51,363 bases of DNA, from the NCBI GenBank assembly GCA_026692885.1, contig JAPLNJ010000555.1:1-51363 (forward strand), written 5' to 3'. Made by a program: the position numbers and the translations under genes. Numbering within the stretch: the first letter of the stretch is position 1; the number at the start of each line of letters is the position of its first letter. The DNA comes from Planctomycetota bacterium. Lineage in GTDB: Bacteria; Planctomycetota; Planctomycetia; Pirellulales; Pirellulaceae. The notes beneath the pieces are model-generated. The model saw only the letters and a program-made list of their open reading frames with translations, was not told the DNA's origin and did no database searches. Positions 9,227 through 18,529 of the stretch are shown in pieces.

Positions 9227-10651
9227 ATGAGACTTTTCGGTAAGAAAGTGACGCAGACATCTTCGCCGAGTGAACCCGCCGATGTCCTTGTGTCTTCTGC
9301 GGAGAACGACTCAGCGGATGGCAGGGACGAAGCGCCTTCCCTGGGGCGCCGTTTGCTGGGAATCGCGATCCGTTGCCTGGAAACGCTTGCCACCGTCTTG
9401 CCGCTAGTCGTGCAGACTTTGCTCGTAGCTCTGGTCGTCTGCCTGCTGATCGTCGTGTATCGCACGACGGGGCCTCAGCCTCAGATGTCTCCACCACTGG
9501 AAGCTGGGGCGAACGGCGTGGAACGGCTGACGCAGGCCTTGGATGAACAGAAGAAGAAGTTTGAGGAACAGGAACGTGCACTGCACGATCTGCAGGCAGT
9601 GATTGCCGATGCACCGCCGACTCCTCTGCCGGCGCGCGAGGGCGCAGCTGTCCCTGGCCAGCCTGCGGCGTCCTCTCCCGCTAGTGTCTCGGAATTGAAT
9701 GCGTCGACCAAGTCGCTGGCCGACCAAATTCGAGCATTCCAGGGGATTGCACCGAAATTCGAAGGGCTGTTGGTAACCCACAAGGAGTTCAACGACGCCG
9801 CGAGCAAGATCAACGGCATTGTGGAGTTCCTCACGAAGCGAGCATCGTTGACCCCTGATGACGAAGCGAAGCTTGCCAAACGGCTCCTGGTCGATTTCTA
9901 TAAGTACAAGGAAAACGACCTGACGAACCTCAAGAAGGAAATGGATGCCACGAACGTCAGACTCAACCAGATCACTTCCGCCGTGACCGCCATCCAGACC
10001 TACGTGCACGCGAAACCCAGGACGCAGGATCTGGCGATCATCCTTTACGATACCAAAGATCTCGCGGCCAGCAGCTACCTACCTATGGTCGGTAATATCG
10101 TCCTCGAACTGGCTCGGCCGAACATGCGTGTCGGTGTCTACATCGCCAAGAAACGCAAGATCAACTTTCTGACCATTCTGCCCCTGACCCAGAAGGAGCC
10201 GCCTCAACTGTCTCTGTTCCAGCGTTCGGATGGTCTCGATCAGGAGGCCATCGCGAATCCAGATGATCTGGAGCAAGCGGTCCTCGACTCCATTTTCCGG
10301 ACTCCTCAATCGCCCCCCGCTCCTGCGGTAAACCCCGGACCGGCGAAAAATCCCCGCTGCATTTTGATCTTACCCGATGGTCTGACCAAGCCCGTTCCTC
10401 CCAAATCGACGGAGATCGCGGCGGCCAAGAAATGGGAGGGCGTGGATGTGGATGTTCTGTTCCTGCTTGCCGGGGGGAGAAAAGACCCAAAAGACCTAAA
10501 AGAACAACTGTACCTTTGGTACGCATTCTGCACGAACCACAACGGCGTTCTGGCCTTCGTGCGAGAGAAGGAGAAGAAGAATGATAGGGACGTTCCGATC
10601 AATCAAGACGACCTGCTGTCGGTTCTTCGTCGGCTCGTGCCGGGGCCATGA
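9227..10651 (+). CDS. Anchored coiled-coil protein with vWA/Rossmann-like C-terminus
   Basis: I chose ATG 9227 (474 aa). The frame is open back to 9119, but that would overlap the preceding gene by 64 nt and add an uncharged-poor leader without a clear ribosome site. One membrane helix (about 53-77) is preceded by Arg residues, so the C-terminal part is probably outside the cytoplasm. A coiled coil follows (about 97-127, EQKKKFEEQERALHDLQ), then a Pro/Ala-rich linker, a second helical segment (about 160-260) and a C-terminal alpha/beta domain from ~268 (DLAIILYDTKDLA, later CILILPDG and VDVLFLLAGG). That domain looks like a vWA fold without the metal site. It is paired with the previous anchored protein by topology. 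The function is unknown. Confidence 0.78.
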   Translation: MRLFGKKVTQTSSPSEPADVLVSSAENDSADGRDEAPSLGRRLLGIAIRCLETLATVLPLVVQTLLVALVVCLLIVVYRTTGPQPQMSPPLEAGANGVERLTQALDEQKKKFEEQERALHDLQAVIADAPPTPLPAREGAAVPGQPAASSPASVSELNASTKSLADQIRAFQGIAPKFEGLLVTHKEFNDAASKINGIVEFLTKRASLTPDDEAKLAKRLLVDFYKYKENDLTNLKKEMDATNVRLNQITSAVTAIQTYVHAKPRTQDLAIILYDTKDLAASSYLPMVGNIVLELARPNMRVGVYIAKKRKINFLTILPLTQKEPPQLSLFQRSDGLDQEAIANPDDLEQAVLDSIFRTPQSPPAPAVNPGPAKNPRCILILPDGLTKPVPPKSTEIAAAKKWEGVDVDVLFLLAGGRKDPKDLKEQLYLWYAFCTNHNGVLAFVREKEKKNDRDVPINQDDLLSVLRRLVPGP

Positions 10652-13295
10652 GTGCAAGCGAAGCCTGGCGTTCGCGATGGGGACTGCGGTGTGGACGGTG
10701 GCGGTACTCGTGCTAAGCGGAGCAGCTTGGGGCCAAGTTGCTGTGCAGATGCCTCCCGGGGTCAGCGAACCCACGACCCTGCTGCTGCGAGACGGGACGC
10801 CCTGGAAAGTGTGGGTGGCCTTCGATGGCTATGAACTGCGAGACAGCGCGAGCGACAAGGCGCAGAAGCTTCTCAGTTCCAAGCCGCTTGAGTTCCTGTA
10901 CCCCTATCAGGTGGCGATGCTGTGGCCACAGCAGAACCCGCTGTTCGCTTTACTCGCCACGACGGCGGACGGCAAAACAGTGGGAAAGCTGGAAGGATGG
11001 TGCCCGCTCCAATACCTGACCACGAACGCAGCGCAGCGAGTGCCGACGTCGAAAGTCTACCGCAAGGCGGCGATCATCAACAAGGAAGAATTCCTAACCA
11101 TCACGTTTCCGAAGGGTTCCAAGCCATCCGACGTAACGGAGATTCCCCCTGCCGACTTCTTGACGCAACCCGTGAAAGGCGGTCGGCACCGTAAGGAATT
11201 GGCTCAAGCGGGGCTGTTCAGCATCTTCTTCGTGTTTGCGGAGACAGATAAATACGTCCTCTTAGGGGCCACCGCCAGGTTTCCGTCGGACGATGCCGCC
11301 GTGTCGCCGAACATCTACGGCTGGGTGGATAAGCTGCGGGTGTCCCGCTGGAACACGCGCGAAGGCGTTTCCTGGAACACCGAGACACTAATCCCCACGG
11401 CGTGGCACGATTTCTGGAAGTACCGGCAGGGTGAACTCGACAAGGCCCAGGCCGCACGCGACAAGGCCAAGGCCGCACACGACAAGGCCAAGGCCGCAGT
11501 GGATGCGGGAGGCGGTGCGAACAACCTGGAAGACTCCATCATCGCCCAATATCAGGCGAAGAACCCTGGCAAGACTTGTCCCACGAAAGACGATGTCGAG
11601 GCCCTCAACGACAACAAGGCGAAGAAGACCAAACTGCTCCGCGCCAAAGCGCAGGTGTTCAAGGAGCCGAAGGATGCGTATGGTTTTTTTACCCGCACCC
11701 TGGACGCAAGCGATATCGTCGGCAAGACGGGCTTCACGGAAGGGCTGCGTTTCGTGGGCAACGAGGACTTCCGCTACCCCGTCGTGGAGTGGACGCAGCA
11801 CGAAGAAGAGTTCAAGTTTCCGGGCAACAATCGGCTGGTGAAAGTGGGGGCGGTTGGCGACTTCGTAGTGAGTGGTAAACCCGCCGAGAGTCAAGAACGG
11901 TACGGTACGCTGATGCGGCAATTAGCGCGCGCTCAGGAGTTGATCGGACATATCGATTTGCTGTTCGTCGTGGACGACACCGATAGCATGCGGAGCTACT
12001 TCAAGACGGTGGCCGCTACCATTCAAGAAATCGTTGCTCTCGCCCGCAAGGCCACAACGGCTGAGGGGAAGCCCGGCAATGTCCGCGTCTCGGTCTGTTA
12101 CTACAATGACATCGATCCACTGAACCGTGATCGCAAGACCAGTCCCGTCAATATCCAGCCCTTCCGGGCAATCGATGACGCGAAGTTCGCCGCGTTAATC
12201 AAGGAGGTCGAAGGACACCGTTATCGCGGTGGCGGACCGGACATTGAGGAGATGGTCTTCACCGGGATTGTGCAGGCCATCGCCAACGCAGGCGTTGAAC
12301 CCAGTTCCCGAAAGATTCTGATTGTCATTGGAGACGAAGGCGACAAGTCGGCCCACCTGCCTGCCGCAGAGCGCAGGAAGGCCGTTGAGTCGGTTCAGCG
12401 AAAGCTTGTTTCGGAGGCGTCCGGAGCCTATGAATTCTACGCGATCCAGATGAAACATGCCAACACGGGACCGCTGTTTGCCGAGCAGATGAATGACCTG
12501 GCCACGTTTGTCCGCGACTCGCGTAAGGACCAAGCGGCTGCGGTGGTCACCGCAGCGACGAGCGACGATCTTAAGCAGGTGATATTGGAACGATACAACA
12601 CACTGGTCGCACAGGAAAAAGAATTCTATGCGGCGATCGCTCTACGGCGACGGGGCATGTCGGCGCGGGTGGCGGAGTCGAGCAGCAAGATCGATCCTGG
12701 TCTGGAGAATCGCCTGAAAACCGCCGGGGTCGACGTCGAACTGTTGAAGCAGGCTCAATTCAATCAAGTGTACGAGGAAGGGTACGTCGGGATGTATCCC
12801 CTGGGCGCTGAAGGCAAAGTTAAGCAATTGCGATCTTGGGCCATGCTCAGCGAGGCTGAGGTGAAGGAACTCATTGAGATTCTGGATAAGCTCGTCGGGG
12901 ATCCTGGGATCATCTCGCCCGTGGACTTGGCCGACGTCTACAAGTCTCTGATTGCCAAGTTAACCGGAGATCCCAAAGTCACGACGCTCAAAGATGCCGT
13001 TCTGCAACGGACGGGATTGGAGCTGCAGTCCCCGATTTCGAAACTTACCGCGCAGGAGGTCCTGAGGGGACTGCCCCCGGATGATAAGCTGGAAGCCCAG
13101 TGCCGGCTATTGCAACTCCGAGACGCGACAAAGGACCGCCGGCGCGAGTACTATGTCTTCAACGAACCGCAGAAGTCAGGCCCGCCCCTGAAAGTCTGGA
13201 AGTTCCGCAACGAACGCGAGGAACAAAGATATTTCACGGTTCCCGGCAACGATACGCATTACTTCTGGATCGACGTGCAAACGGAAATGCCCTAA
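10581..13295 (+). CDS. Exported vWA-domain protein, paralogue 1
   Basis: 904 aa. The start at 10581 overlaps the upstream gene by 71 nt. ATG 10677 (Met33) is an alternative, but only the longer form puts basic residues (CKR) ahead of the hydrophobic stretch ending AAWG, as a signal peptide needs. Residues ~55-440 are shared with the next gene. A vWA domain lies at about 455-690, with metal motif D465-x-T467-x-S469, a GGGPDIEE loop and GDEGD in the position of the usual DG loop. A C-terminal ~215-residue domain follows, again shared with the neighbour. Three 21-bp repeats encode a D-K-A-heptad run at 11439-11501. An exported vWA protein next to membrane parts recalls TssR of Bacteroidetes type VI systems, but I cannot confirm homology. 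Confidence 0.85.
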   Translation: MIGTFRSIKTTCCRFFVGSCRGHECKRSLAFAMGTAVWTVAVLVLSGAAWGQVAVQMPPGVSEPTTLLLRDGTPWKVWVAFDGYELRDSASDKAQKLLSSKPLEFLYPYQVAMLWPQQNPLFALLATTADGKTVGKLEGWCPLQYLTTNAAQRVPTSKVYRKAAIINKEEFLTITFPKGSKPSDVTEIPPADFLTQPVKGGRHRKELAQAGLFSIFFVFAETDKYVLLGATARFPSDDAAVSPNIYGWVDKLRVSRWNTREGVSWNTETLIPTAWHDFWKYRQGELDKAQAARDKAKAAHDKAKAAVDAGGGANNLEDSIIAQYQAKNPGKTCPTKDDVEALNDNKAKKTKLLRAKAQVFKEPKDAYGFFTRTLDASDIVGKTGFTEGLRFVGNEDFRYPVVEWTQHEEEFKFPGNNRLVKVGAVGDFVVSGKPAESQERYGTLMRQLARAQELIGHIDLLFVVDDTDSMRSYFKTVAATIQEIVALARKATTAEGKPGNVRVSVCYYNDIDPLNRDRKTSPVNIQPFRAIDDAKFAALIKEVEGHRYRGGGPDIEEMVFTGIVQAIANAGVEPSSRKILIVIGDEGDKSAHLPAAERRKAVESVQRKLVSEASGAYEFYAIQMKHANTGPLFAEQMNDLATFVRDSRKDQAAAVVTAATSDDLKQVILERYNTLVAQEKEFYAAIALRRRGMSARVAESSSKIDPGLENRLKTAGVDVELLKQAQFNQVYEEGYVGMYPLGAEGKVKQLRSWAMLSEAEVKELIEILDKLVGDPGIISPVDLADVYKSLIAKLTGDPKVTTLKDAVLQRTGLELQSPISKLTAQEVLRGLPPDDKLEAQCRLLQLRDATKDRRREYYVFNEPQKSGPPLKVWKFRNEREEQRYFTVPGNDTHYFWIDVQTEMP

Positions 13296-13376
13296 GCGTC
13301 GATGCGGTTCCGGGCATTCTTCCATCGCGACTCGACTTTCGACGGCCCACAGCAGTCTCCAAGAAAGTAACTTCCG

Positions 13377-15299
13377 ATGCACCGCGGCGCTGCTTGCCAG
13401 ACCGTTGATCGAACGAACACCGAGGTGGCCCCGCTGATTGCGCGGAGGCGTACCCGCCGCAGCCTTCGGTCCTGGATTCTGCTCCAACTGATTCCGCTCT
13501 CCCTGTTGGGTCAGTCACTGCTGGGCCAAGTCACCCTTCAGATGCCTCCCGGTCCAAGCGAACCCACAAGCCTGCTGCTGCGAGATGGCGCGCCCTGGAA
13601 AGTCTGGGTGGCCTTTGATGGCTATCAACTGCGCGACAGCCCGAGCGATCAGGCGAAGAAACTCCTAGGTTCCAAGCCGCTTGAGTTCTTGTACCCCTAT
13701 CAGGTGGCGATGCTGTGGCCACAACAGAACCCAAAGTTCGCGTTGCTCGCCACGACCGCGGACGGCAAAACAGTGGGAAAACTGGAAGGGTGGTGCCCGT
13801 TCCAGTACCTGACCACGAATGCAGCACTGCGAGTGCCAGGTACGAAAGTCTACCGCAAGGCACTATTCCTCGACGCAGAACCGAATTCAGTCGCTTTTCG
13901 TGAGGATCAAGAAGAGGCCACCTCCCCTGCGGGGAAGCGTATCAAGGCGATCAACGCGGGGAAGAAACCGATCGCACGGTTCTTGACCCAGCCTACCGAG
14001 GGTGCTCCAGGTCGCCAGGGCCTAGCGCACCCGGGCCCGCTCAGCTCCTATTTTGTGTTTGCGGAGACGGAGACGTTTGTGCTCTTGGGCGCCCCGGCGA
14101 GGTTTCCCAGCGGCGATGAGGCCGCGGCGCAGAACGTCTTCGGTTGGGTCGATAAGCGGCACGTTTCTCGCTGGAATACGCGGGAAGCCGTTTCCTGGAA
14201 CACGGAGTCTTTGATTCCGCAGGAGTGGCACGCCTTCTGGAGATACCGGCAGGCGGAACTCGACAAGGCCCAGGTGGCTGCGGATGGGGCCAGCGATGCA
14301 AGTAGCCCGGCCAACTCAGCTGTTTCACCGACGGATACCGATCGGGAAGGCTCCATCATCGCCCAATACCAGGCGAACAACCCTGGGAAGGCTTGTCCCA
14401 CGAAGGACGACGTCAAGGACATTGCGAGCAAACTGCTCCGTGCCAAAGGACAGGTGTTCAAGAAGCCGGAAGATGCGTATCGTTATTTCACCCGCAATCT
14501 GGGCGAGAACGATATCGCCGGCAAAACGTTTGTCACGGAAGGCCTGCGTTTCCTGGGTAACGAGGACTTCCGCTACCCCGTGGTGGAGTGGAGACCGGAC
14601 GACGAAGATAAGTTCCGGTATCCGGGCGCGAATCGACTAGTGAAAATTGCGGTTCTTGCGAACTTAGCGGCGAGTCCGGGAAACTCGCCGGTGACTCCCG
14701 GCTTGGAGAATCGCCTGAGGGCCGCCGGTGTCGACATCGAGCTGCTGAAGCAAGCCCAATTCAACCAAGTGTACGAGGAAGGCTATGTCGGATTGTACCC
14801 CCTGGGGGCTGAAGGCAAAGTTAAGCAATTGCGATCTTGCGCCATGCTCCGCGAGGCCGAGGTGCGGGAGCTCAGTGAGGTCCTGGATAAGCTCGTCGGA
14901 GACGCTGCCGCGGGATTGACGCCCGTGGACTTAGCTGAGGTCTACAGGTCTCTGATTGCCAAGCTAACCGGAGATCCCAAAGTCACAACGCTCAAAGATG
15001 CCGTTCTGCAACGGACCGGATTGGAGCTGCAGTCCCAGATTTCAAAACTTACCGCGCAGGATATCCTCAAGGGGCTGGATCCGGAGCAGAAACTGGATGC
15101 CCAACGCCGGCTCCTGGAACTCCGAGACGCGACGAATGGGCGCCGGCGTGAGTACTATGTCGCCGAAGTGCCGCAGAGTCTGGGCCCGCCTGTCAAACTC
15201 TGGAAGTTCCGCAACGAACGCGAGGAACAGCGATATTTCACGAATGTCGGCGACGATACGCATTACTTCTGGATCGACGTGCAAACGGAAATGCCGTAG
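13377..15299 (+). CDS. Exported protein, paralogue 2 without vWA domain
   Basis: 640 aa, starting 81 nt after its paralogue. A basic n-region (ARRRTRRSLRS) leads into a hydrophobic stretch ending LLGQ, so it is probably exported. The N-terminal ~430 residues and C-terminal ~195 residues match the previous gene closely, with long runs identical at DNA level (for example around 14815-14840 against 12817-12842). The ~245-residue vWA block is cleanly absent: the shared text resumes at PGLENRLR shortly after NRLVKI. The D-K-A heptad run is present only once. It may be the structural partner of paralogue 1, or a decoy lacking metal-dependent binding. The function is unknown. Confidence 0.85.
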   Translation: MHRGAACQTVDRTNTEVAPLIARRRTRRSLRSWILLQLIPLSLLGQSLLGQVTLQMPPGPSEPTSLLLRDGAPWKVWVAFDGYQLRDSPSDQAKKLLGSKPLEFLYPYQVAMLWPQQNPKFALLATTADGKTVGKLEGWCPFQYLTTNAALRVPGTKVYRKALFLDAEPNSVAFREDQEEATSPAGKRIKAINAGKKPIARFLTQPTEGAPGRQGLAHPGPLSSYFVFAETETFVLLGAPARFPSGDEAAAQNVFGWVDKRHVSRWNTREAVSWNTESLIPQEWHAFWRYRQAELDKAQVAADGASDASSPANSAVSPTDTDREGSIIAQYQANNPGKACPTKDDVKDIASKLLRAKGQVFKKPEDAYRYFTRNLGENDIAGKTFVTEGLRFLGNEDFRYPVVEWRPDDEDKFRYPGANRLVKIAVLANLAASPGNSPVTPGLENRLRAAGVDIELLKQAQFNQVYEEGYVGLYPLGAEGKVKQLRSCAMLREAEVRELSEVLDKLVGDAAAGLTPVDLAEVYRSLIAKLTGDPKVTTLKDAVLQRTGLELQSQISKLTAQDILKGLDPEQKLDAQRRLLELRDATNGRRREYYVAEVPQSLGPPVKLWKFRNEREEQRYFTNVGDDTHYFWIDVQTEMP

Positions 15300-15387
15300 T
15301 AACGTGGGCCGAAATGACTTGCCGGATTGCGACGCGGCAGCGACGATTGACGGACCACGTCGGGAACTAGTCCTGACCTGTGTCGCT

Positions 15388-15399
15388 AGCACCAAACGG
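15388..15399. repeat. Solitary end of the AGCACCAAACGG repeat
   Basis: The 12-base sequence AGCACCAAACGG is the terminal inverted repeat of the element found complete at 32765-33010 and 43361-43865. No matching opposite end (CCGTTTGGTGCT) is seen in this gap, so this is a lone end or a chance match. Apart from it and the hairpin at 15445, the 188-bp gap before the ABC ATPase shows nothing. Confidence 0.4.
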
Positions 15400-15444
15400 G
15401 TTGCGGGGAGTTTGCTGTACAATTTGAAAACGAACACGAGCCCG

Positions 15445-15472
15445 ACGCGCAAGTCTTGCAATTGCGCGTTTT
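15445..15472 (+). terminator. Possible terminator or attenuator hairpin
   Basis: The stem ACGCGCAA (15445-15452) pairs perfectly with TTGCGCGT (15462-15469) around a 9-nt loop and is followed by a short T run. It lies between the exported paralogues and the ABC genes. The T run is only four bases, so partial read-through into the ABC pair is likely if it works at all. Confidence 0.35.
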
Positions 15473-15487
15473 GAACTGGCGAGGAAG

Positions 15488-16450
15488 ATGGAACTGGGGT
15501 TTTCCGCCCCGAAGAGGCCAAGACATATCAGCCCAGAGGGGATGGTACCGAGTGTGATGCAAGAAGTCTTTGTGCTTGAGGAAGTGGGGTTTCGATACCC
15601 CGGAGAGCAATGCGCCGTCCTCGATCGCGTGAACCTGGCCGTGCCGGCCGGAAAGGTCATCGCACTGGTGGGACTATCCGGGTCGGGCAAGACCACGCTG
15701 TTGAATATGCTCGGATTGTTGTCCGCTGGCGATGGCGAGACAGGACGCATTACCTATCGCGATGGGACCCGCCCGTACCCCTACCAGGACATTCACGAGA
15801 ACCAGCGGGCGGAACTTCGGAAGCATCATTTTGGGTTCGTCCTGCAGTCCTCCTACCTGTTGCCGCACTTCTCCTGCGCTCGGAACATCGCGATGCCGCT
15901 GGAATTGTGCGGGTTGCCGCGGTCTCGCCAGGATGCGATCGTCACGGAACTCCTGGAGCAGGCCGATGCGGAGCACCAGGGACTGCTGCAGGTGCGCGAT
16001 CACTTGGCCCGCACGGTATCGGGTGGCCAGCGGCAACGGGTGGCTGTGCTGCGGGCGATTGTGCACAATCCGCGCGTCGTGTTTGCCGATGAACCGGTGA
16101 GCAATTTGGATCCTGACAACGAGGAAATCACGCTCACCATGCTGGAACATTGGCAGCAGGGCAAGTTGACGTCGCCCAATCACGTAGCGGCTACGGACCA
16201 GGACGGCCCGCCGGCTCCGCCCCGCACTTTGATTTTAGTCAGCCACGACGTGGAAATGGCCTGGAAGCGGGCCCAGCATTTCGTGGTGGTGCAGCGGGGT
16301 TACCGGGGGGCGAGTAGTTCAGGCCCGCTGCTCGGCGGCCACGGAGGCACTCAGGCCACGGGCGTCGTGGTCCGGGCCAAGGAAGATCTGTCGGGCCCCA
16401 AAGAACTTGAGGAGTTGATGCGGTCGCGAGGCGGGACGGTCGTTCCGTGA
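15488..16450 (+). CDS. ABC transporter ATPase, LolD/MacB type
   Basis: 320 aa. All ABC motifs are visible: Walker A GLSGSGKTT (about 61-69), the Q-loop region FVLQSSYLLPHF, signature VSGGQRQ (about 177-183), Walker B VVFADEP with the D-loop NLD, and the H-loop VSHD. The PHFSCARNIAMPLEL region is typical of the LolD/FtsE/MacB group, which drives mechanotransmission rather than classical import. Family members are ~230 aa. This one has ~60 extra residues after the H-loop. ATG 15488 gives the longest form; ATG 15542 or 15557 is possible, and the conserved domain begins just after them. It pairs with the permease gene 141 nt downstream. It lies in line with the envelope genes upstream, so it may power or assemble that machinery. 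Confidence 0.9.
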   Translation: MELGFSAPKRPRHISPEGMVPSVMQEVFVLEEVGFRYPGEQCAVLDRVNLAVPAGKVIALVGLSGSGKTTLLNMLGLLSAGDGETGRITYRDGTRPYPYQDIHENQRAELRKHHFGFVLQSSYLLPHFSCARNIAMPLELCGLPRSRQDAIVTELLEQADAEHQGLLQVRDHLARTVSGGQRQRVAVLRAIVHNPRVVFADEPVSNLDPDNEEITLTMLEHWQQGKLTSPNHVAATDQDGPPAPPRTLILVSHDVEMAWKRAQHFVVVQRGYRGASSSGPLLGGHGGTQATGVVVRAKEDLSGPKELEELMRSRGGTVVP

Positions 16451-16591
16451 AGCGAAGCGATTGATGCGAGACTGCCTTGAGTCACCCCGTGGGGATGCCG
16501 GAAACATGCAACCGATCCGGTCATGGTCCCCGTTCGCCGGTTTGACTGCGGCTGGCAGGCCGCCTGTTTGTTGTTTTAGGACGACACGCTT

Positions 16592-18280
16592 ATGGCACTT
16601 CGGCTGAGTTTTTTTGTCCGCTTTGCTTGGCAGGATCTGCGCGAGCGCCATGCCCTGCCTACGACCTTGGTCAATGCCTGTACGATCATGGTCGTTGTGG
16701 CCTTTGGCTGTATCGCCTACGGGCTAACCTTCGGCGTTCAGGCGAATCGGCTGGCCCAGCTGGAGGCTGATCCCGATGTGCGCCGCATCGAGGTCGGGGA
16801 TGACTCGCGGGAGGGCAGTGTGTCCGAACAGCAACTCGACATCCTCAAACTGAAGCTATCTGAGAACATCCCACCGCCCCACCAGCCCGCCCAATGTTTT
16901 CCTTTTCGTCGCGTCTGGCTCTCCTGGCACGGCTATTCCAGCTTGTCGGGCACTGACGGTGACGAACTGCGGGGACGCACCATCCAGGTTGGCGATCCTC
17001 TGCTGGACAGCCTGGGCCTTCGCCTGGGCGGAAGTCGCATTGAGGACAACGAAGAGAAAGGGCTGATCTTGAGTCCGCGCATGCTGCTGCGGCTGGGCGT
17101 TCCTAGCGAGTCGACCTTCGAGGAACTATGCAAGAAGAAGCTGGATTACCGCACTCGGACGAAGCCGTTCAAGGTGACCCCGCTGGGCGTTACCGAAAAG
17201 GAAATCTTCAGCGGATATTACTTCATTATCTCGGAGGGCGGTGAGCACTGGCTCAGGAACGCCGATCCGAACCCGCCGCTGGAATGGATCAACACAGGAC
17301 GGTTGCCCCAGAATTGGCCAGACTTCAGTCTGGAATTGGACCGGCAAGCTGCTGACAGCACCGCCGCCAAGCCCGCCGAAGACGCTACCGCGCAGGAACG
17401 AAGTCACTATCCTGCCGAGATCCGCCGGCTGTTCGGTAAGAATGGAGCGTGGCACATCGCAGTTCCGGAAACCTGCGAATCGCTCCCCGACGAGGATGGA
17501 AAGACGTACTCCTACTGGCGCCTGACCTCGAAAATCAAGGACATCGCCCCCCAGGATCCCTGGCCTGATCTGGAAGTTTGGCGGTCTCAGTTGGACCGTA
17601 TCGGTCAGCTGATGCATGCGCCCGAAGCAGGGTTCGACTATGCCGGACCGAAGCAAGATCCGTTCGTCGTGGACGTCAACTCGCCGAACATCGGCAAGGC
17701 CCGCTATCCGCGCCGCACGGATTACGAAAAAGTAACCATCTACGTCGGCGAAGTGGAAGACCTGGAGCCGGCGGCCCTGGCTTGTGAGCAAGCAGGATTC
17801 AAGCCTGACCGGGAGAACATCGACAAGCTGGTCCGGATCGGGGGCGATACAACCAAGGCGTTTCAGGCGATGTCCGTGGTCTTGGCCGTGGTTGCCTTCA
17901 TCGGCGTTTGGAACATGTGGGTCAGCCAGGCACTCCGCGCACACCAGAAGATCGCCGAGATCGGCATGCTCAAAGCCATGGGGATGAAACGTGGCGAGTT
18001 GAGTTGTTTGTACGTCGTCGAGGCAGCGATGCTCTGGATCGGCGGCTGCGGTGCGGGTTTCCTGGTCGGTGTCCCGGGAGGCATCGCGCTCAGCCATCGC
18101 GTGGCGATCTGGATGTACGGCGAACGAATCGCGGCCGATACATCCTGCTTCCACCTGCCCGGCTCCGTCGTCTGGTGCCTGATCGGCGGCTCGGCCCTGG
18201 TGTGCCTGGCGAGCATGTGGTTGGCCACGCGCAAAGCCCGCAACGCGGCCCCCAGCGCGTCCCTGCAGGCCATGTATTAG
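16592..18280 (+). CDS. FtsX/MacB/LolE-type ABC permease
   Basis: 562 aa. One N-terminal membrane helix (about 24-48) is followed by a large extracytoplasmic domain of ~375 residues and three C-terminal helices (starting near 427, 475 and 525). This is the standard type VII ABC permease layout. The FtsX-domain hallmark EIGMLKAMGMKRGE lies after the second helix, with VVEAAMLWIGG following. The extracytoplasmic part is long and unlike MacB PLD domains at first sight, which suggests a special partner. It forms a transporter with the upstream ATPase. Members of this class extract lipoproteins (LolCDE), activate cell-wall hydrolases (FtsEX) or drive export (MacB). Which applies here is unknown. 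Confidence 0.88.
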   Translation: MALRLSFFVRFAWQDLRERHALPTTLVNACTIMVVVAFGCIAYGLTFGVQANRLAQLEADPDVRRIEVGDDSREGSVSEQQLDILKLKLSENIPPPHQPAQCFPFRRVWLSWHGYSSLSGTDGDELRGRTIQVGDPLLDSLGLRLGGSRIEDNEEKGLILSPRMLLRLGVPSESTFEELCKKKLDYRTRTKPFKVTPLGVTEKEIFSGYYFIISEGGEHWLRNADPNPPLEWINTGRLPQNWPDFSLELDRQAADSTAAKPAEDATAQERSHYPAEIRRLFGKNGAWHIAVPETCESLPDEDGKTYSYWRLTSKIKDIAPQDPWPDLEVWRSQLDRIGQLMHAPEAGFDYAGPKQDPFVVDVNSPNIGKARYPRRTDYEKVTIYVGEVEDLEPAALACEQAGFKPDRENIDKLVRIGGDTTKAFQAMSVVLAVVAFIGVWNMWVSQALRAHQKIAEIGMLKAMGMKRGELSCLYVVEAAMLWIGGCGAGFLVGVPGGIALSHRVAIWMYGERIAADTSCFHLPGSVVWCLIGGSALVCLASMWLATRKARNAAPSASLQAMY

Positions 18281-18310
18281 CCCCGACTATTCCGCGTGTG
18301 CCGCGGCGGT

Positions 18311-18430
18311 CTTGATCGGAATGTTGCGCAAGATGCAAGCGGCGGATCACTGCAATCCGAAGCGTCAGCGAGGAAACGCCGTTCTTCCTCGCTGACGCTT
18401 CGGGTTACCCTGCGCAGTATTCCGATCGAG
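18311..18430. repeat. Nested palindrome, copy 1
   Basis: The outer arms 18311-18330 and 18411-18430 match in inverted orientation at 17 of 20 positions (core GATCGGAAT ... TGCGCA). Inside them, arms 18357-18375 and 18385-18403 form a perfect 19-bp inverted repeat (CCGAAGCGTCAGCGAGGAA). The same nested design recurs at 29212-29337, and the outer arms alone recur at 22720-22800. The rest of the 18281-18646 gap holds only the promoter below. Confidence 0.85.
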
Positions 18431-18529
18431 GTCTCCATGGCGCGGCTGACACAGTCATGGCCTGAGTCGTTCGCCCTGGGCATCCTCCTGGCCAGCTTCG
18501 CAAACGCTCGATGACATGCCCTTGGTCAC

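Noticed and set aside
10581..15299. Assignment of the exported paralogues as type VI secretion TssR
   Set aside because: Only architecture (exported, vWA) suggests it. No sheath, tube, spike or baseplate genes are present, so a type VI system is not supported.
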